Positions 13,945-27,005 of a stretch of DNA of 64,000 bases are shown here, piece by piece. Position numbers and translations under genes: made by a program. The DNA is from Hermatobates lingyangjiaoensis (Eukaryota; Arthropoda; Insecta; Hemiptera; Hermatobatidae): assembly GCA_026182355.1 (NCBI GenBank), contig JAPFBL010000068.1:6637001-6701000 (forward strand). Reading direction: 5' to 3'. Numbering within the stretch: the stretch's first letter is position 1; every line of letters begins with the position of its first letter. The notes beneath the pieces were generated by a model that saw only the letters and a list, made by a program, of their open reading frames with translations, was not told the origin of the DNA and searched no databases.

Positions 13945-15255
13945 TCAACCAATGAATAACAAGTTGTAATAGAATTGTAATTGAAATAAAGAAAGCTTCT
14001 GAAATAATCTTATTTATTCTTTATCATTACAAAATATACTAAAATAACAAATTCATTGTTTTTACTTAGTATTTCATATACAAACATAGTAAAATACTAA
14101 GTAAATACAATGAAATACAAAAATGATTTTATATTGAACTTTTAGTATTCTTTCTTTCAGGTGGATCTAAAATTTAAATTAGAACTTCAGAGCAACTCAT
14201 AAGAGATAATTTTAAATCTTGAAAAATGCTGCTTAATAACTTATATGCTAACTTGCTCTGTCATTATATTAATTGTTATCATTTAAAATGAAGAAGATTA
14301 CTTGTTTAAAACTTGTTGGTTTATATAAGTATTTTAAACAGATATTAGAGCTTTATTTTTTTGCATATAATTATTATAATGATAAATGTTGATAGTAATT
14401 TATTTCACTCTTTGTATTGTCTTTAATAAGGTGATATTCAAAATTCTAGTGATATTTTTGGCTGTTAAACTGGTTGTCTTTAAACGTTGTTTAGTGCACA
14501 CCTAACAATAGTCAACTGGATTAGAATTCTAATTTTCTAACCTTATTGTGAAATGCTAAGCCGTAGACACTCTTTAATCCAAGATCTTCTTTATCCCCGC
14601 CTCAATTAAAGTTCTCAGTTTACACACGTTTCAAATTACTTGATTAATTTAACAATGCCAGCTGACTAGAGAAATATTTATCTTTAAGGAGTTTCAAATG
14701 GACCAAATCAGTTTGAGTGAATTGAAATTAGTAAAATGGTTAAACATAATTATAAACAATTAAGCATGTTTGACAGTGTTTCAGTTTATAGATAAGAGGT
14801 CTGTTTAATTTAAATTATTAGAAGGTAACACTTTTATTTAAATAAGAATGACAATAATGTATATCAATAAAAGTTATATTTCCTCAAATTTTTAATGTTT
14901 AATAATACTGTTTGTTGATTATCAAATCGTTCAGATAACAAAAATAATACTGTAATTAAATGAAACGGATTTTCCGCTGGAAAAGGTCTAGCGGACTTTG
15001 AAATAAAAAAAATAATTAAAAAGATGGTAGTACACAGATAGACAAAGGAATAACTCACTTCTCTATTTCGACCATCGTGTTTTTTTTAAATTTTTTACGT
15101 TGTTATAATATTATTATATTTGAATAATTATGATTTTTATTCCTGTTTTACTTCTTAATTTGGCTCTTCATTTCCTTCTCCCTTCTCGCTTGGTGGTTGT
15201 ACTAACTTACGGTTTTGCTGTTGCTGATCGTCTTCAGTCGCTGCGCTACCTTCCT
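13945..15255. other. Intron or intergenic; nothing recognised
   Basis: AT-rich with short stop-rich frames. Confidence 0.6.
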
Positions 15256-15306
15256 GCAGATCTCTTCGCCTCCTGATGACGACGATACGATGGTCGAATT
15301 TCGAAG
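15256..15306 (+). repeat. Degenerate copy of hammerhead-like terminal sequence
   Basis: cctgatgacgacgatacga, then ggtcgaatttcgaag at 15272-15306, is a diverged copy of the terminal motif of the 37026-37055 palindrome arm. Flanks show no second arm. Confidence 0.5.
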
Positions 15307-15859
15307 TAAAAAATAATATTGTTTATATGAAAAGTAAACGTGTAAAAGTAATGTTGGAGATCAATACAGTAAACTGCGATTACATTATTTGTAGGTTTGG
15401 TAGTTTTCATACCGCTCAGACACAAGCTAAAGTTTTTTTTAAAATCTCCGAAGTTTGAGAAACACCATTTTAAATTATTGTTTCTCAACCTCATTCAACC
15501 AACTTGTGTTTTAGTTGAAGAAATCTGCAGCATGTGTAAAATGACAAGCTTCCTTGTGTACGGACACTAATTTATAAATAAAAAACGGAATGAATACATT
15601 TTTGTGAATATTATATATTTATTAACAAACTAACTGATTTTAATTAATCGAGGTTAACTAATTTTTAAAAGATAAACTGTATGAAACTCGGTCGTAATCA
15701 TAGTTTTTTTTTTGTATTGTGGACATTTCGACTACGATGTCATGTATTTAGAACTACTTTTGTTTCGGGGTTTCTTCCTTAACTTTTTGATTTTGTAGCG
15801 GAAATCTGGTGTACACCCACTGGTGACACTCTGTAACTATTTTAATCTTGATTAAAAAA

Positions 15860-16085
15860 AGAGAAAACATCGTCCCTCGGAGAGGACCTTAAACCTACAG
15901 TCCTGAGCCTAAGCGATGTCAGGTACTCGTTAAAGATCCCTAGTTAAAATACACTTGAGTTGGGTAAAATTTAGGATATCCCAATCTAGAATGTTCATTG
16001 TATAGTATCACAAAGGGTCTACCAAGGAACCAGTGCATTGTCTCGTAGGACGGCTACGAACCCTAACCTACCCTAAAGTTCGATA
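15860..16085 (+). repeat. Dispersed repeat B (SINE-like?)
   Basis: Contains gatgtcaggtactcgttaaa with gatccct, also found at 28399-28427 (plus) and, inverted, at about 58632-58662. More GC-rich than the flanks. No tRNA-like A/B boxes recognised. Confidence 0.45.
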
Positions 16086-16309
16086 TTAAAAACAACTTCT
16101 TAACATCTTTTTTGTAAGCTTGTTTAGCTGTTTTATGATCTTCATGCTGTAAATTTCAGTTAAAACAGAAGTATATGGTATTTATATAGATATTTTATCG
16201 ATGTGCTATATTCTTACTATTTCAGTCATACTATACTCAAATGATTTGACTGATTCGCTAGTTTTTCTTTGTTCCCGTAGAAGTTGACTATTTCTGGACT
16301 TGAGAAAGA

Positions 16310-16480
16310 TGGTTTCATGACATGACCACTGCCTGCTCATGCTAGCCCGAAGGCTGGGGCTGCGTAATGCTTCACTGCCCTCCGACATACTTGGCTAGAC
16401 GAAATCCCCGAGCTATGTTTCAACACTACCGCTTAAAAGGCTTATCCTTCATCAACACGACCTCCATGCTTGATTGATTT
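16310..16480 (-). other. GC-richer island of unknown origin
   Basis: Includes a 60-codon open frame starting MSEGSEALRSPSLRASMSRQ. Its composition resembles LINE untranslated or SINE sequence more than a host exon. No splice or promoter context seen. Confidence 0.25.
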
Positions 16481-17240
16481 AGTCACCATTTCAACGCACC
16501 CGCACCTATCTTATCCTTTTTCAGGAATAGCAAGTTTTAGGTCTTGGTAAAGGAGGGAGAAGAAAGCGATGCTAATGAGATAAGTAATGTAATTTCATGA
16601 TAATGAAGGACCGACTAATTGGTTACTAATAACCAGATAAGGAAATTTAGTTTATATACTACAACTGTACGCAACTTTACGACAATGCAATTGATTCATA
16701 TATGCACGAGTTGCAATAGTACAATATGATTTGCTATTAATCAACAAATGAACTGTAGAAAAATATAACGTAGTAAATAGTGGTTTCTTAGAACGCTGAA
16801 TCATAACTCACAAACTTACCTGTACTGGAAAAAATAGGGGTTATCTGTAAAATGGTCTATAACCATGCCAATCTACCCCCTCCGTCTTTGAAGAAAAAAT
16901 TATGGCACATTTACCGATAGCTTGATCAACTAGAAATATATTTTGCTATATAGATAGATTGACAGTATGGCAATGTATTCACCAATAGGAGTCACATATG
17001 ACAATTTTTGTATGTTCTATCTTGAGAATAGGACTATAGCTCAAAATTCAATCTAGAAGCCTCATTTATATTTAAAAATATGTGACGATTGTTTTGTGGT
17101 GATCGATAAACTTCAGCATATAGAAGAAATTAACTTGGCATTCCAAGCTGTCTTAGTATTAAAATTGACACACGAGATGAGTGTTTAAACTTTCTGGATG
17201 TTGAAATTAAAATAGACAAAGAAACTAAGCAGTTTAGATA

Positions 17241-17243
<3 letters not shown>

Positions 17244-17282
<39 letters not shown>
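17244..17282 (+). repeat. (TA)n microsatellite
   Basis: Directly abuts a fold-back-family remnant at 17283. Confidence 0.95.
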
Positions 17283-17285
<3 letters not shown>

Positions 17286-17390
17286 AATTAAATGAAACGA
17301 TTCCACGAGCTAAATAAACTATATTGACACAAAGAACACTCAGAAATGAAACAGAAACTCACTACTATATTTCGATGTCCTCATATATGA
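17283..17390 (-). repeat. Remnant of the same fold-back family beside (TA)n
   Basis: Shares aatgaaacgattc, aaataaacta, and actcactactatatttcg with atgtcctc, with the element at 36082-36253. Starts directly at the end of a (TA)n tract. Only one arm remains. Confidence 0.6.
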
Positions 17391-17396
17391 TATTTC

Positions 17397-17510
17397 ACAT
17401 ATGATGATTTCACTACCGCTGTTCGGCTGTTGCAGTTATTATACAATACTATAATTTGAGTAAACAGTTGTAAATTTTATATCATTAGGATGTTAAATTT
17501 AATTAAATAA
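17397..17510 (+). repeat. 114-bp direct repeat, copy 1
   Basis: Begins acatatgatgatttcac and ends tttaattaaataa. Copy 2 is at 18113-18226, with only a handful of substitutions. The pair brackets the R1-like fragment. Confidence 0.9.
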
Positions 17511-17596
17511 CCTTCTCGTTCATCAGGAAGATAGCACGAGTCGTTGTCTGCAGACAACGACTCCTGCAGAGACTAAATTTCCCGTATCTGAGAATC

Positions 17597-17893
17597 TTAG
17601 AAGATTTGCTTCCGCGTTCTACTAAATTTCCCGTATCTGAGACAGTCAGCCCAGACCTCATCGCCATACAGCATTATAGACTTTGTCACAGACATCAGTA
17701 ATCTGCGCCTTAACTGCCTTGGCCCTCCAGTATTAGCCATGAGCCTACTTAGCTGGGCTGTGGCAACAGCAGCTTTGTTTGCAGCTCTACATATGTGCGC
17801 CCAGAACGACATTTTCCTGTCAATGTTGATCCCGAGATATTTAACAAATCCTCTCACGGGCACCTCTACACACTGATAATCATCTGTGTGCAA
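17597..17893 (-). pseudogene. R1-like LINE reverse transcriptase C-terminal fragment
   Basis: An open frame of 98 codons encodes VRGFVKYLGINIDRKMSFWA, then AAVATAQLSRLMANTGGPRQ, LRRRLLMSVTKSIMLYGDEV and WADCL. This is the VKYLG--ID--L-F--H, A-----LSRLMPN-GGP and S---LYGAEVWAD series typical of R1/TRAS-type RT C-termini. It lacks the catalytic part and ends in unrelated sequence. It lies within a 602-bp insert between 114-bp direct repeats. Confidence 0.85.
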
Positions 17894-18112
17894 ATCATTT
17901 ATTTAGAACACTCTGAAGTGTTAACATGATTATTAAACTAGGGGATTGAGACTCATCTACCTCGGGAGCGCCGGGACTTTTCTTAATTCAACTTCAGTTT
18001 GGAGTACTTTAATTAAATCATAATTTTCCTTAGAAAAGTCTCTGACTTCCATTGGTTTTAAAAATGACTTTCTCAGAGATCATTAACCTTCTAAACTGAT
18101 TACATGGCATTA

Positions 18113-18226
18113 ACATATGATGATTTCACTACCGCTGTTCGGCTGTTGCAATTATTATACAATACTATAATTTGAATAAACAATTGTAAATTTTATAACA
18201 TTAGGATGCTAAATTTAATTAAATAA
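18113..18226 (+). repeat. 114-bp direct repeat, copy 2
   Basis: Second copy of 17397-17510, aligning end to end without gaps as far as I can see. Too long for a usual LINE target-site duplication. Confidence 0.9.
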
Positions 18227-18856
18227 TAGTAAAATATTGCAAACTTATTTTTTTTAATATTGAGTATGACATGACAACTATAAACAAACATTATGTTTAT
18301 GTTTCATATTATATATTTGTAAAAACAATTCTCAGTAATATTTTTGAAAAGCTATTAATAATTCTTGAGTAGGTTATGTAAACTTAATAAAAGTTAAAAC
18401 AACGTGATTCTAAATAAGTGAAGATAAAATACTTAATGCATCCGAATATATAAATACAATGGTCATGATTCAGTTATAATAATGACATTTTAATCACATT
18501 GCAAAGAGAGTTTTATGTTAAAACTCTTTAATAACGAAATCAATTTCTTCGTTATATTAAAATGGGTTGGTTATTTTAATTTCACACGAATGTAGTAAGG
18601 GTTTGTATAGTATACTGTTCAATTTATTTCAATATTGCACATGCTTACACATGCTCATTGCACTTTTGTGTTTTTCTTGTATTCCATGATCATTACAGAA
18701 AAAAAAAAAAATTAAATCTTTTAATGTTATAAGCTGGATTATATTTTGCGGCTCCAGACAACTTTCTTTGCAAAAAAAGAAGACATAATGGCTCTTGTGA
18801 TAACTAGGGCTGCAGACCACTGTTCTAGAAGAATTAATAAAATTTGTTAGAAGTCA

Positions 18857-18905
<49 letters not shown>

Positions 18906-21900
18906 GAATGAATTAAATATTGAATTAATATTTTAATAATAGGTATTAAATTGATTATGCATAAATTTGATAATGCTTTACCAAAAATATATTATAACTT
19001 CGTCAGGATAGTCTCATTAAAATAAAAGCAAAACTAAATTTATTATAAAGCAGTTAGATATTTTTTACCTACAAGTATGTTCAACATAAGACACTATAGA
19101 ATTTTTGGTTTATTAAATCAAAAGGAAGTGGTTTATAATATGTGACTCATGTAACTTTTCTTACAAAGAGCAAAAAGGTATCTTTTAACCGGCTTTAGTC
19201 AATAAAATTTTTTAAAACACTAAGATCTTTATTTACGTTAGATTTTATAGTTTTAAGAACTTTTCTCTACTTATATGTCATACTAATTCTTTGAAGTATC
19301 GTACAATTTTTATTGGCTCGATTCTGATAAAAAAAAAAATTGAAGTTAATATAAACCAATTCAACAATTACAGCAGATTATTCATTATCTTATAAATATA
19401 TCCTAAAATACAAGTATTTATAAAAGCTTTGAACTCTTTGAAATACAATTGTTTGGCCTCAGTAGCTAGTAAAAAACGAACTTTATTAGAAAATCATCTT
19501 AGGACAAAATGAAGTTACATAGTTATAATGTTAATCATCATAACATTTTTTTGAAGTGTATAAGTTTTATATGTTATTGGTTTAAAAAATTGTTCCTAAA
19601 CTTATTAATTGTATATATTTCACTTCACATTAATTTATATATTAAACGATTATTAGTAAACAATACATTAAATATTATTTAATTTAATTAAAATGTTTTG
19701 TTTTAAACCTCTAGATGCTTCTCAGAGCTACAAAAATATTTTCAAACACTTCCATCGTTCTAATGTACACATCAATCCAAAAAAATGGAATATTATTTGG
19801 TATAATATTTCAGGAATAGCTTATGAATATATATTTTTGAAATGTGTTTATTTATTTGTTAAGGGTTATTATTTTTTTTAGACCTACAAATGAATAAAGA
19901 GAATGAAAACAGTTTGTTTAATATTGATGAAAATTCGGCTGAGATGTTATAAGGGAACTTTAATATGCTACCCACAACAAAGGAAGGACACTGGATATAT
20001 AGTCTTTGACTCTGCCAAAGCCTATTGTAGAGCATTTAATAAAGTAGAGAGTCACCAATAAAAAGAGACTGTTATAATACAGTGTAGTTACAATTCTTTA
20101 GAAATTAAATTTATTTCAAAAAAAAAAAAGAAATCTATTTCATGGATAAATAATAATATTTGTTTATACACTTAAATACCAACTGTATGTTGTTATGATT
20201 CGCCTCATAGGACCACTCATTTTTAATTAATATTATTTAATGTATACACACCTTTGAAGTTATCATTGTGGGTGTTGTTCGAGTCACCAGTATAAAAATG
20301 ATAACTATTAGTCTAGTACTAGCTTTATAAAGACTGCACTGAAGGTTATTATCAAAAGACCTCAACGCTTCGCTACCTGTCATGCCTTAGGTCAGCTGCA
20401 CACCTTTTAACATCCCTACGGCGTGAAGGAGTCTCTAGCAGTTTTGTAATCCGTTCAACCAACACAGTAGTACCAATAAGCAGTTACCTATTATGAGGTA
20501 ACATAAAATCCATTGTTTTTGAAAGTAATACTCGTATAATCAAGGGTTGTATAATAAGATACTATATTATTATTAAATTGCTGCATCAAATAGTTTCAAA
20601 ATATTGATAATGGTTAGTAAATTAGGCTTAAGTTGTTACTGCAAAACAGTTCAGTATAAATTAAAATATAATAATCGTTAAGGTTAGATGTTCTTTGATT
20701 ATTATTAAGAAGGTTTTTTTCTCCAATTTAAGATGATATTATCAGAAGTGACATACTCAGATGCACATAATTAACAAAATCAAATCAAAATTATCACTCA
20801 ACGATGCAAAGCTGGTAATAATAATAATTTTACCACAATTTAATTATATTAAAGTATCAGGAAAGCACTCTTTAGTTCTATAGAAGAGCTACTGTGTTGT
20901 TGGCTAATACTCAGTTTTTCACTATTCTAGTCCAATTCTTCATATTTATTCTTTTTCTAAATTCCAAGCTTCCGGCTTTCATCCCGCATATAACGATCAT
21001 AAAGAGGAGTATGAGTTGAGGTAATTTGTTTTCAAAACTATATTGACCAAAGTGGCGATATAGTATATTTTAAGTTTTCAGAAAGTGTTTTTTGACGCTA
21101 GACGGTTGATTAAAGAACGATGAAGTTTTTTTCAAAAAATTGAACAATTGATTAACAATTTACATATCAATATAAAAATTTTTACATGCAAAGAAACAAC
21201 GCTAATCTATCACAAGTTCTGATGCTTTCCATGGTATGATGGGTTTGAATAACAAAATGTTACAATCAATCTATATGTTGCACCCTGAAACAAAACTTTA
21301 AAGCAGATGTAGATTTTCTTGTATTTTTTAATCATTTTTCTTTAGGTAATATTGAAGTATAAGAAATGGGCTCTTTTGTTCTATATAACAAACGTATTAA
21401 TTTTAAGTTAATTGGTCTATGATTCGATGGCAATGGTTGTACAGAACATTGATATTATTTTTTCTTATAGTAAAGTTCAGTGTACGCCACTCCAGATTTT
21501 TTTTTCTTATATACTCAATGAAGTATTTTTTGCATGGAATAATCATAAATAATATGTCAATAAAGAGAGGAACAGATTGATTAGAGAATGAATCTTCATT
21601 TGAATAGTTTTAGTATTTACTAGAAATAAAGACTAGGACTTCTAACTAATTCTATATTTGATCGATACACTTCTATAAAAACTAAAGTTAAGAAAGATAA
21701 TTTATGTGATTATGTATTAATATTCATTCCACGCATAAACTTAAAGAGTAAGTTTAAAAAGTTATAAGCTTACTAAAGGTGAATGGCCACCTGAGGATTA
21801 CTGAAGGCCGCTCAAGAGGATTTGACTCGACTGAAAGTTAGATGACTTATCGCAAGATCGTTTAAATGCATTTTGTCGAAGTTGTTTTTCAGTCAAGACA

Positions 21901-22211
21901 GAGATGAATATGAATAACTTACACATTATGTTTCCCACTCAAAATCAGCTTGCATTTCATCAACTTTACAGTTTGATTTATGCTTACCTCCAAACAAAAC
22001 CGAATGTCCACAATCCTTAACTGGTTGAAAACATGACATCTGGGTAATCATTTTTCGTGTATTCATTCACCACTGTATAGTCAAGAAGAAAAATTACTTT
22101 ATTTTTAATTTAACTTAGGGTGAACATTTACTCACAGTGAAAAATTCCATGGTTCTTTACAAATAGCAGTGGTGGTAGCTGTTATAAATTATATTTATTG
22201 TTATGTTCTAC
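18227..22211. other. Intron or intergenic; nothing recognised except (TA)n
   Basis: A GC-richer patch at 20355-20470 and another at 21785-21870 have no identifiable motif. Confidence 0.6.
18857..18902 (+). repeat. (TA)n microsatellite
   Basis: About 23 units. No fold-back element recognised beside it. Confidence 0.95.
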
Positions 22212-22232
22212 ACCAGTGATACTCAACCAATG
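22212..22232 (+). repeat. hAT-like terminal fragment
   Basis: cagtgatactcaaccaatga resembles hAT ends of the CAGTGGTACTCAACC type. The other end was not found with confidence, although gctgagtattggtcctg near 22650 is weakly complementary. Confidence 0.3.
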
Positions 22233-23627
22233 AGCCGCGTGATTCTTGAAATCTGCCACCAAATGTTATGGGTGCAAACAGTAAAATAACGCAGGAGACT
22301 TTTGGAGAATGCATTTTGCTACCTGGTATACATCGAGAAGAATTTTAGAAAGCAGAACTTTGGATAAATCTTGTCTACAACTAAAGGATTTCGATAACTA
22401 AAATAAATGTGAACCTGATATAAATTCTAGCGCGCGTGATCTTATCATAATAGTATGCTTCATGCCGTGTAAAATATAGTAAGCTATCTACCACCCATTA
22501 TGGTGTCTACCGTAAATAAAAACAGTTTGCAGGGGTACATTTATTCGAGATTATTCACAACTCAATTCAAAAAAATTTTATTTCTTAAACAAAGAATAAC
22601 CACTCCCAATTTCTAACTACTTATACTATGGTACCACCCTTTTTTATGCTGAGTATTGGTCCTGTATTGAAATTGATACTTAATGCTTAAATATGTTATA
22701 CTATGAACTTACCATTAAGAATGAATGGCAACTTCCAACATTTCACTGTAAGATAGGTTTCTAACACTATTGTTCAAATCAGCCTGGTGTACATGCTTGA
22801 ATTCCATATTACGTTAAAATTGGGCACATTTAAGAGTCTGTGCCTTAGCATGACAGTACGGCTGAGCACAAATAACTATAATGTATAATTTGATAGTTTT
22901 TTTATTTGAAATACAGCTGCAGCTGTTTTGTCATTTTTTTTAATTTGAAGTTCCATCCCTAGATTTTGAGTGAATAAAAAATGTTTTAGCATTAAGTTGT
23001 AAACAAATGAAACATATCAACTTGTTCAACAAGAATTAATACATAGCTGTTCAGTAAGAATAACTTCATCACTGTCAGCTAAATTTCAATATGAAATCAA
23101 ATTACTGTTTTTTTTTTGTTTTTTTGTTTTTGTTTTTTTTTTATTGTCAGAGAACAGCATGCTCCACCTGAAGGCACCACATGCATCAAAATCTTTAATG
23201 TTACACGATAATTTTCATTATGTTATGTAAATATAGCTTAAATATATAATAATTAACAATAATAAAATAACTATAATGATAACAGAGTAATTGCTATTAG
23301 AGTATACAGATAATACAGGCTATTTAATTTAATTCAGTAAATTAAAATTTCCAAATTACTGGGTTTATGATACACTTTTTGCTATTTATAAGATATAGAG
23401 AGCTAATATGTTCTCTCGGAGAAAAATATTTTATAGTTGTTACAAATAATAAAATTTTAAGTGGCCTATCTGTTTTCAGATTTTTATTTAAAGTCTATTT
23501 TTTATAAAATAATTTACTCTGATTCATTTCATCATTTATAAGTTGCACGATGTAAGCGTTGACATCTACAAAATCAGCCATTTAAAACTCTTGTGAAATT
23601 TTCGATGATAATTTTGTTTATTTGTAG

Positions 23628-23780
23628 CGTTCACTCGTGAAGTACGACTCGTTAATGTGTCGAAAACAGTGCTCAAAATGGGAAATGGTAAAAGTCGTGC
23701 TTATGATGTAATGGCGCAACACACGCGTGGAATAATTACTTTTCCAATCAGTCTGGCTCATGCAGATTTAGAATATATCA
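23628..23780 (+). pseudogene. Possible exon or helicase-like fragment
   Basis: Open stretch bounded by a tttgtag acceptor-like end and an AAT|gtatgt donor-like end, encoding FTREVRLVNVSKTVLKMG then NGKSRAYDVMAQHTRGIITF and PISLAHADLEYIN. The LKMGNGK...GIITFP pattern is reminiscent of the block L-IGNGK...G-I-FP in PIF1-like (Helitron) helicases. Weak, and no neighbouring helicase motifs were found. Codon use is less AT-biased than the flanks. Confidence 0.3.
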
Positions 23781-24496
23781 ATGTATGTCTAAAACAATTG
23801 GAGTTATTTGATACTAGGCAAACAAACTCTTTGTTTGTACAATTTTATTACTTCAATCTACTGTAAAGCACCCTAGTTAATATTTACATACAATTACAAC
23901 GCGAAAGAGTTTTTATATTTTTTTCTAACTGGAGAATCCAAAGAATTGGATTCTCAATTTAGTCAAATATGTCAAAAATTTTGTATGATGTTTTTCTTTT
24001 TAATTCTTCTTGGCAAACTTCTTTCTTTATATTAATGTTTTTTAATATCGTATTTGTGGATGCTTAGTCAAACAAATCAAAAATAAATAAAATAAAGTTT
24101 TAAATTTGGAGGTTATTATTTTTAGAATGCCAATGAATATCAATTAATTTTATCCGCATATAGAGGAGAGTTTATTCAAGTTATATAGAAAGCAGTGACT
24201 TGTGGTGAAGTTCATGGGAGGTGAGGCTCTGACTTTATCACAGACACATTTACTAACATATGAACCATATGGAGTAACTTTTCCACCATTTGATATGCAG
24301 CAGTTACCGATTATGTTTAAAATCTCATATCAACTTCCTTTTAAAACATTTATTTGTTTTAAGTTTGAATATGTTATCCTCAATTTTGAAAGTAAGGAAG
24401 GAAAAAATAAATGGGTGGCTGCATTTTACTTGCTAGTTCTAGTGAGCGGTCAATGACAGTATTCTACGCCGAGTCACAGAAAGTATACCTGTAGTC

Positions 24497-25040
24497 AGAG
24501 GCGTCCCCTACCATGAGGCAGGCGAACTATATGCCTCACTTAGTGACAGTTCGCAGCAGTTTTATGATCCACTGCGGCAGTAATGTACGAGGTGAAACGG
24601 TAGAGTATATGTTTAATATTAAGTTTTATGATCGTTCAGCACATAAACGTACTAATATGCATACTATTGCTGACCAAAATCACGGTGCATTGGAAATATA
24701 GTTAATATGACAAAAGTGTTTAAACAATTTAATAGCGACATACAATACAGAGAGACAGAAATATGGTATCACTGCAGAGCATGTCGGCACAGCAATCTGT
24801 CGAGAGGCACAGCACATGGCAGCCTCACAGCATATTTATTTTCACTATCAAAACGGTAAATGTGAAAATGCAGTGTTTTGAATAAAAAACAACTAAAACG
24901 TGTAAAGTGAGTCAAAAAATATCTTTACAGTGAAATTCAGTGGATAAATATAACCCTTAAAATATTTATAGTTCATTTTAAATATATTTCTTTCCAAAAT
25001 TTTCACCTGCCTCACCTGCCTCCTCAGACTGCACGTCACT
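24497..25040. mobile_element. Possible hAT-like non-autonomous element
   Basis: The left end cagaggcgtcccctacc with gaggcaggcga and the right end with cacctgcctcacctgcctcc and gcacgtcact resemble each other in inverted orientation (gaggcagg). Ends of the CAGNGGCGT type are common in hAT MITEs. No clear target-site duplication found. Confidence 0.35.
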
Positions 25041-26423
25041 AATTGAAACGTACCTTATACATGTAAGTAATAACGCAAAGAACAGGACATAAAATCATCT
25101 CACAGGTTGCCAACAATTAATTTTCTACCTTTAACAAATAACCTCAAATAACTTGTGATCATCGCTATCATCAATTCATTCTCTCGCCTCATTATGTCTA
25201 ATAGTATCCCTCGAGTAAACAAATATTGGCCAAAAATGTTGGTAGTATTTATGCAGAGTCGCATCTCCACTGGTCAGTGCGTCACAAAGGCCCAGCAGCC
25301 AAGGGTGGGCGTTGAATAATAAATACAATGTTGGTACTCTTTTAAAACAGATAGTTCTTCTCCTTGGTACTCGCTTCATATAGATCAACTGTAAATTATC
25401 CATGTCAATACAACTATAATATAGCAACGATATAGTCTCCCTTCGCTATTCTAATTATTGTTGGACATGTCATATCATATGTATGTACATGAGTAATGTA
25501 ATTTCTAAGGAATATATATATAATCGCTCATGAGTTGTGGAGAAACTAACTACTTTATCTTAGTCTATTGATCAAAATTAATTTTTCGCAGTACACATTT
25601 CACCATTAATTCAGTGAAGTAAAAATATACAAGTTTGAAATTGTAAACATAGTCATAACCACATAACTGTGATACATAACTTCATCTTATTTTAGTTTAT
25701 TTTAAAATAAAACATATTTTGCTGTTTTATATCACTTTATACTTATAGAATAGCAATGGAAATATATGAAATTTGGCTAAGAAGAGTGAAAGTTGATATT
25801 CGCAAAACTTGAAAATCCGACAAAGCTTACTATTAATTTTGCTGAAAATAAACATAATATCATTACTCATTGACGTTAACATAATCAATTGGTTTACTTT
25901 AAAATATATCCATTTTATCAATAATGGTAAAACTGTGATTATTGAGCCCAGTATTGCTAATCACTATTTGTTGTTCATAGTCTTCCTATTTCAGTAATAT
26001 TTCTTTTACCAAAATAAAATTAATATCTATTTTATGATGCAACCTTCATAATAATACATTATTTATTTTATGTTCCATGATCAAGTAAAGTAACATTTTA
26101 GGCATTGTTTTTGGTGTTCCAATGAAGAAGGAGTTCTGTGAAAGTGGCTCAAGATTGGCTAATGAACATCTTCACTTCCTGTAGCCAGTGCTATGACTCG
26201 GTTGCTCAGGAAAATGATTCGCACGGAGAAAGTCTGATCAAATCAGACCAAAGATGGAATTAATTGTTTTAGACAATTAAACGGACTTCTTCCGAAATCA
26301 TTTCCACAACCTAACAATCTGTTCATTCACAAAGTATAATTTCACAAATAGTAGTGTAATTAACTTACATGATGATATATGTATAGCATACAAGACTACT
26401 CTCTTCATATAAAGTTCATGAGT

Positions 26424-26444
26424 TTGTTTGTTTGTTTGTTTGTT
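26424..26444 (+). repeat. (TTTG)n microsatellite
   Basis: About five gttt units, just upstream of the 130-bp tandem array. Confidence 0.8.
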
Positions 26445-26519
26445 CACCCGTGGAGATAGAGACCTGAAATTAAATATTATTTAACCTGAATAATGCTAAA
26501 TAAAAGAAAATTATAACTA

Positions 26520-27005
26520 TATTCCCAAAACTGGAACCAGAGCAGCAAGTGTCTTGCGTGCTCGCCGATGACAGTAGTGCAAATGTATTATAAATACATG
26601 TAACAATTTTTTTTTAATTTAATATTTTTGTTATATGAACATTGGTAATAAACTAAAGACATGGAGTCAGAGTACCCCACTGTGGCTTGCGTGCTCGCCG
26701 GTGACAGTAGCACAAATGTATTAGTAATAAATGAAAGAAAAAAAATTTTGAATTTAAAATTTGAATAATATATACAATGGTGATAAAGTAAAGGCATTGA
26801 CCTAGGGTAGCCAGTCACTTGTATGCTCGCCTAATACAGTAGTGAAAATGTATTATATAGAAATCTAACAAAAAAATATTTAAAATTTGCGAAATATAAA
26901 CACTGGTAATAAAGTAAAGGCATGGTGCCAGAGTAGCTCAGAGGCTTGCATGCTTGCTGATGACAGTAGTGCAAATGTATTATAAATAAATGCAACAAAT
27001 ATATA
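26520..27005 (+). repeat. Tandem repeat, four units of about 130 bp
   Basis: The anchor ttgcgtgctcgccgatgacagtag recurs with changes at 26554, 26687, 26819 and 26946 (spacings 133, 132 and 127). Units also share ggtaataaagtaaaggcat and gcaaatgtattat. Minisatellite-like. The open frame across it is not a gene. Confidence 0.9.

Noticed and set aside
24202..24456. 84-codon open frame as a gene
   Set aside because: No recognisable domain, splice or promoter context; borders a possible MITE.
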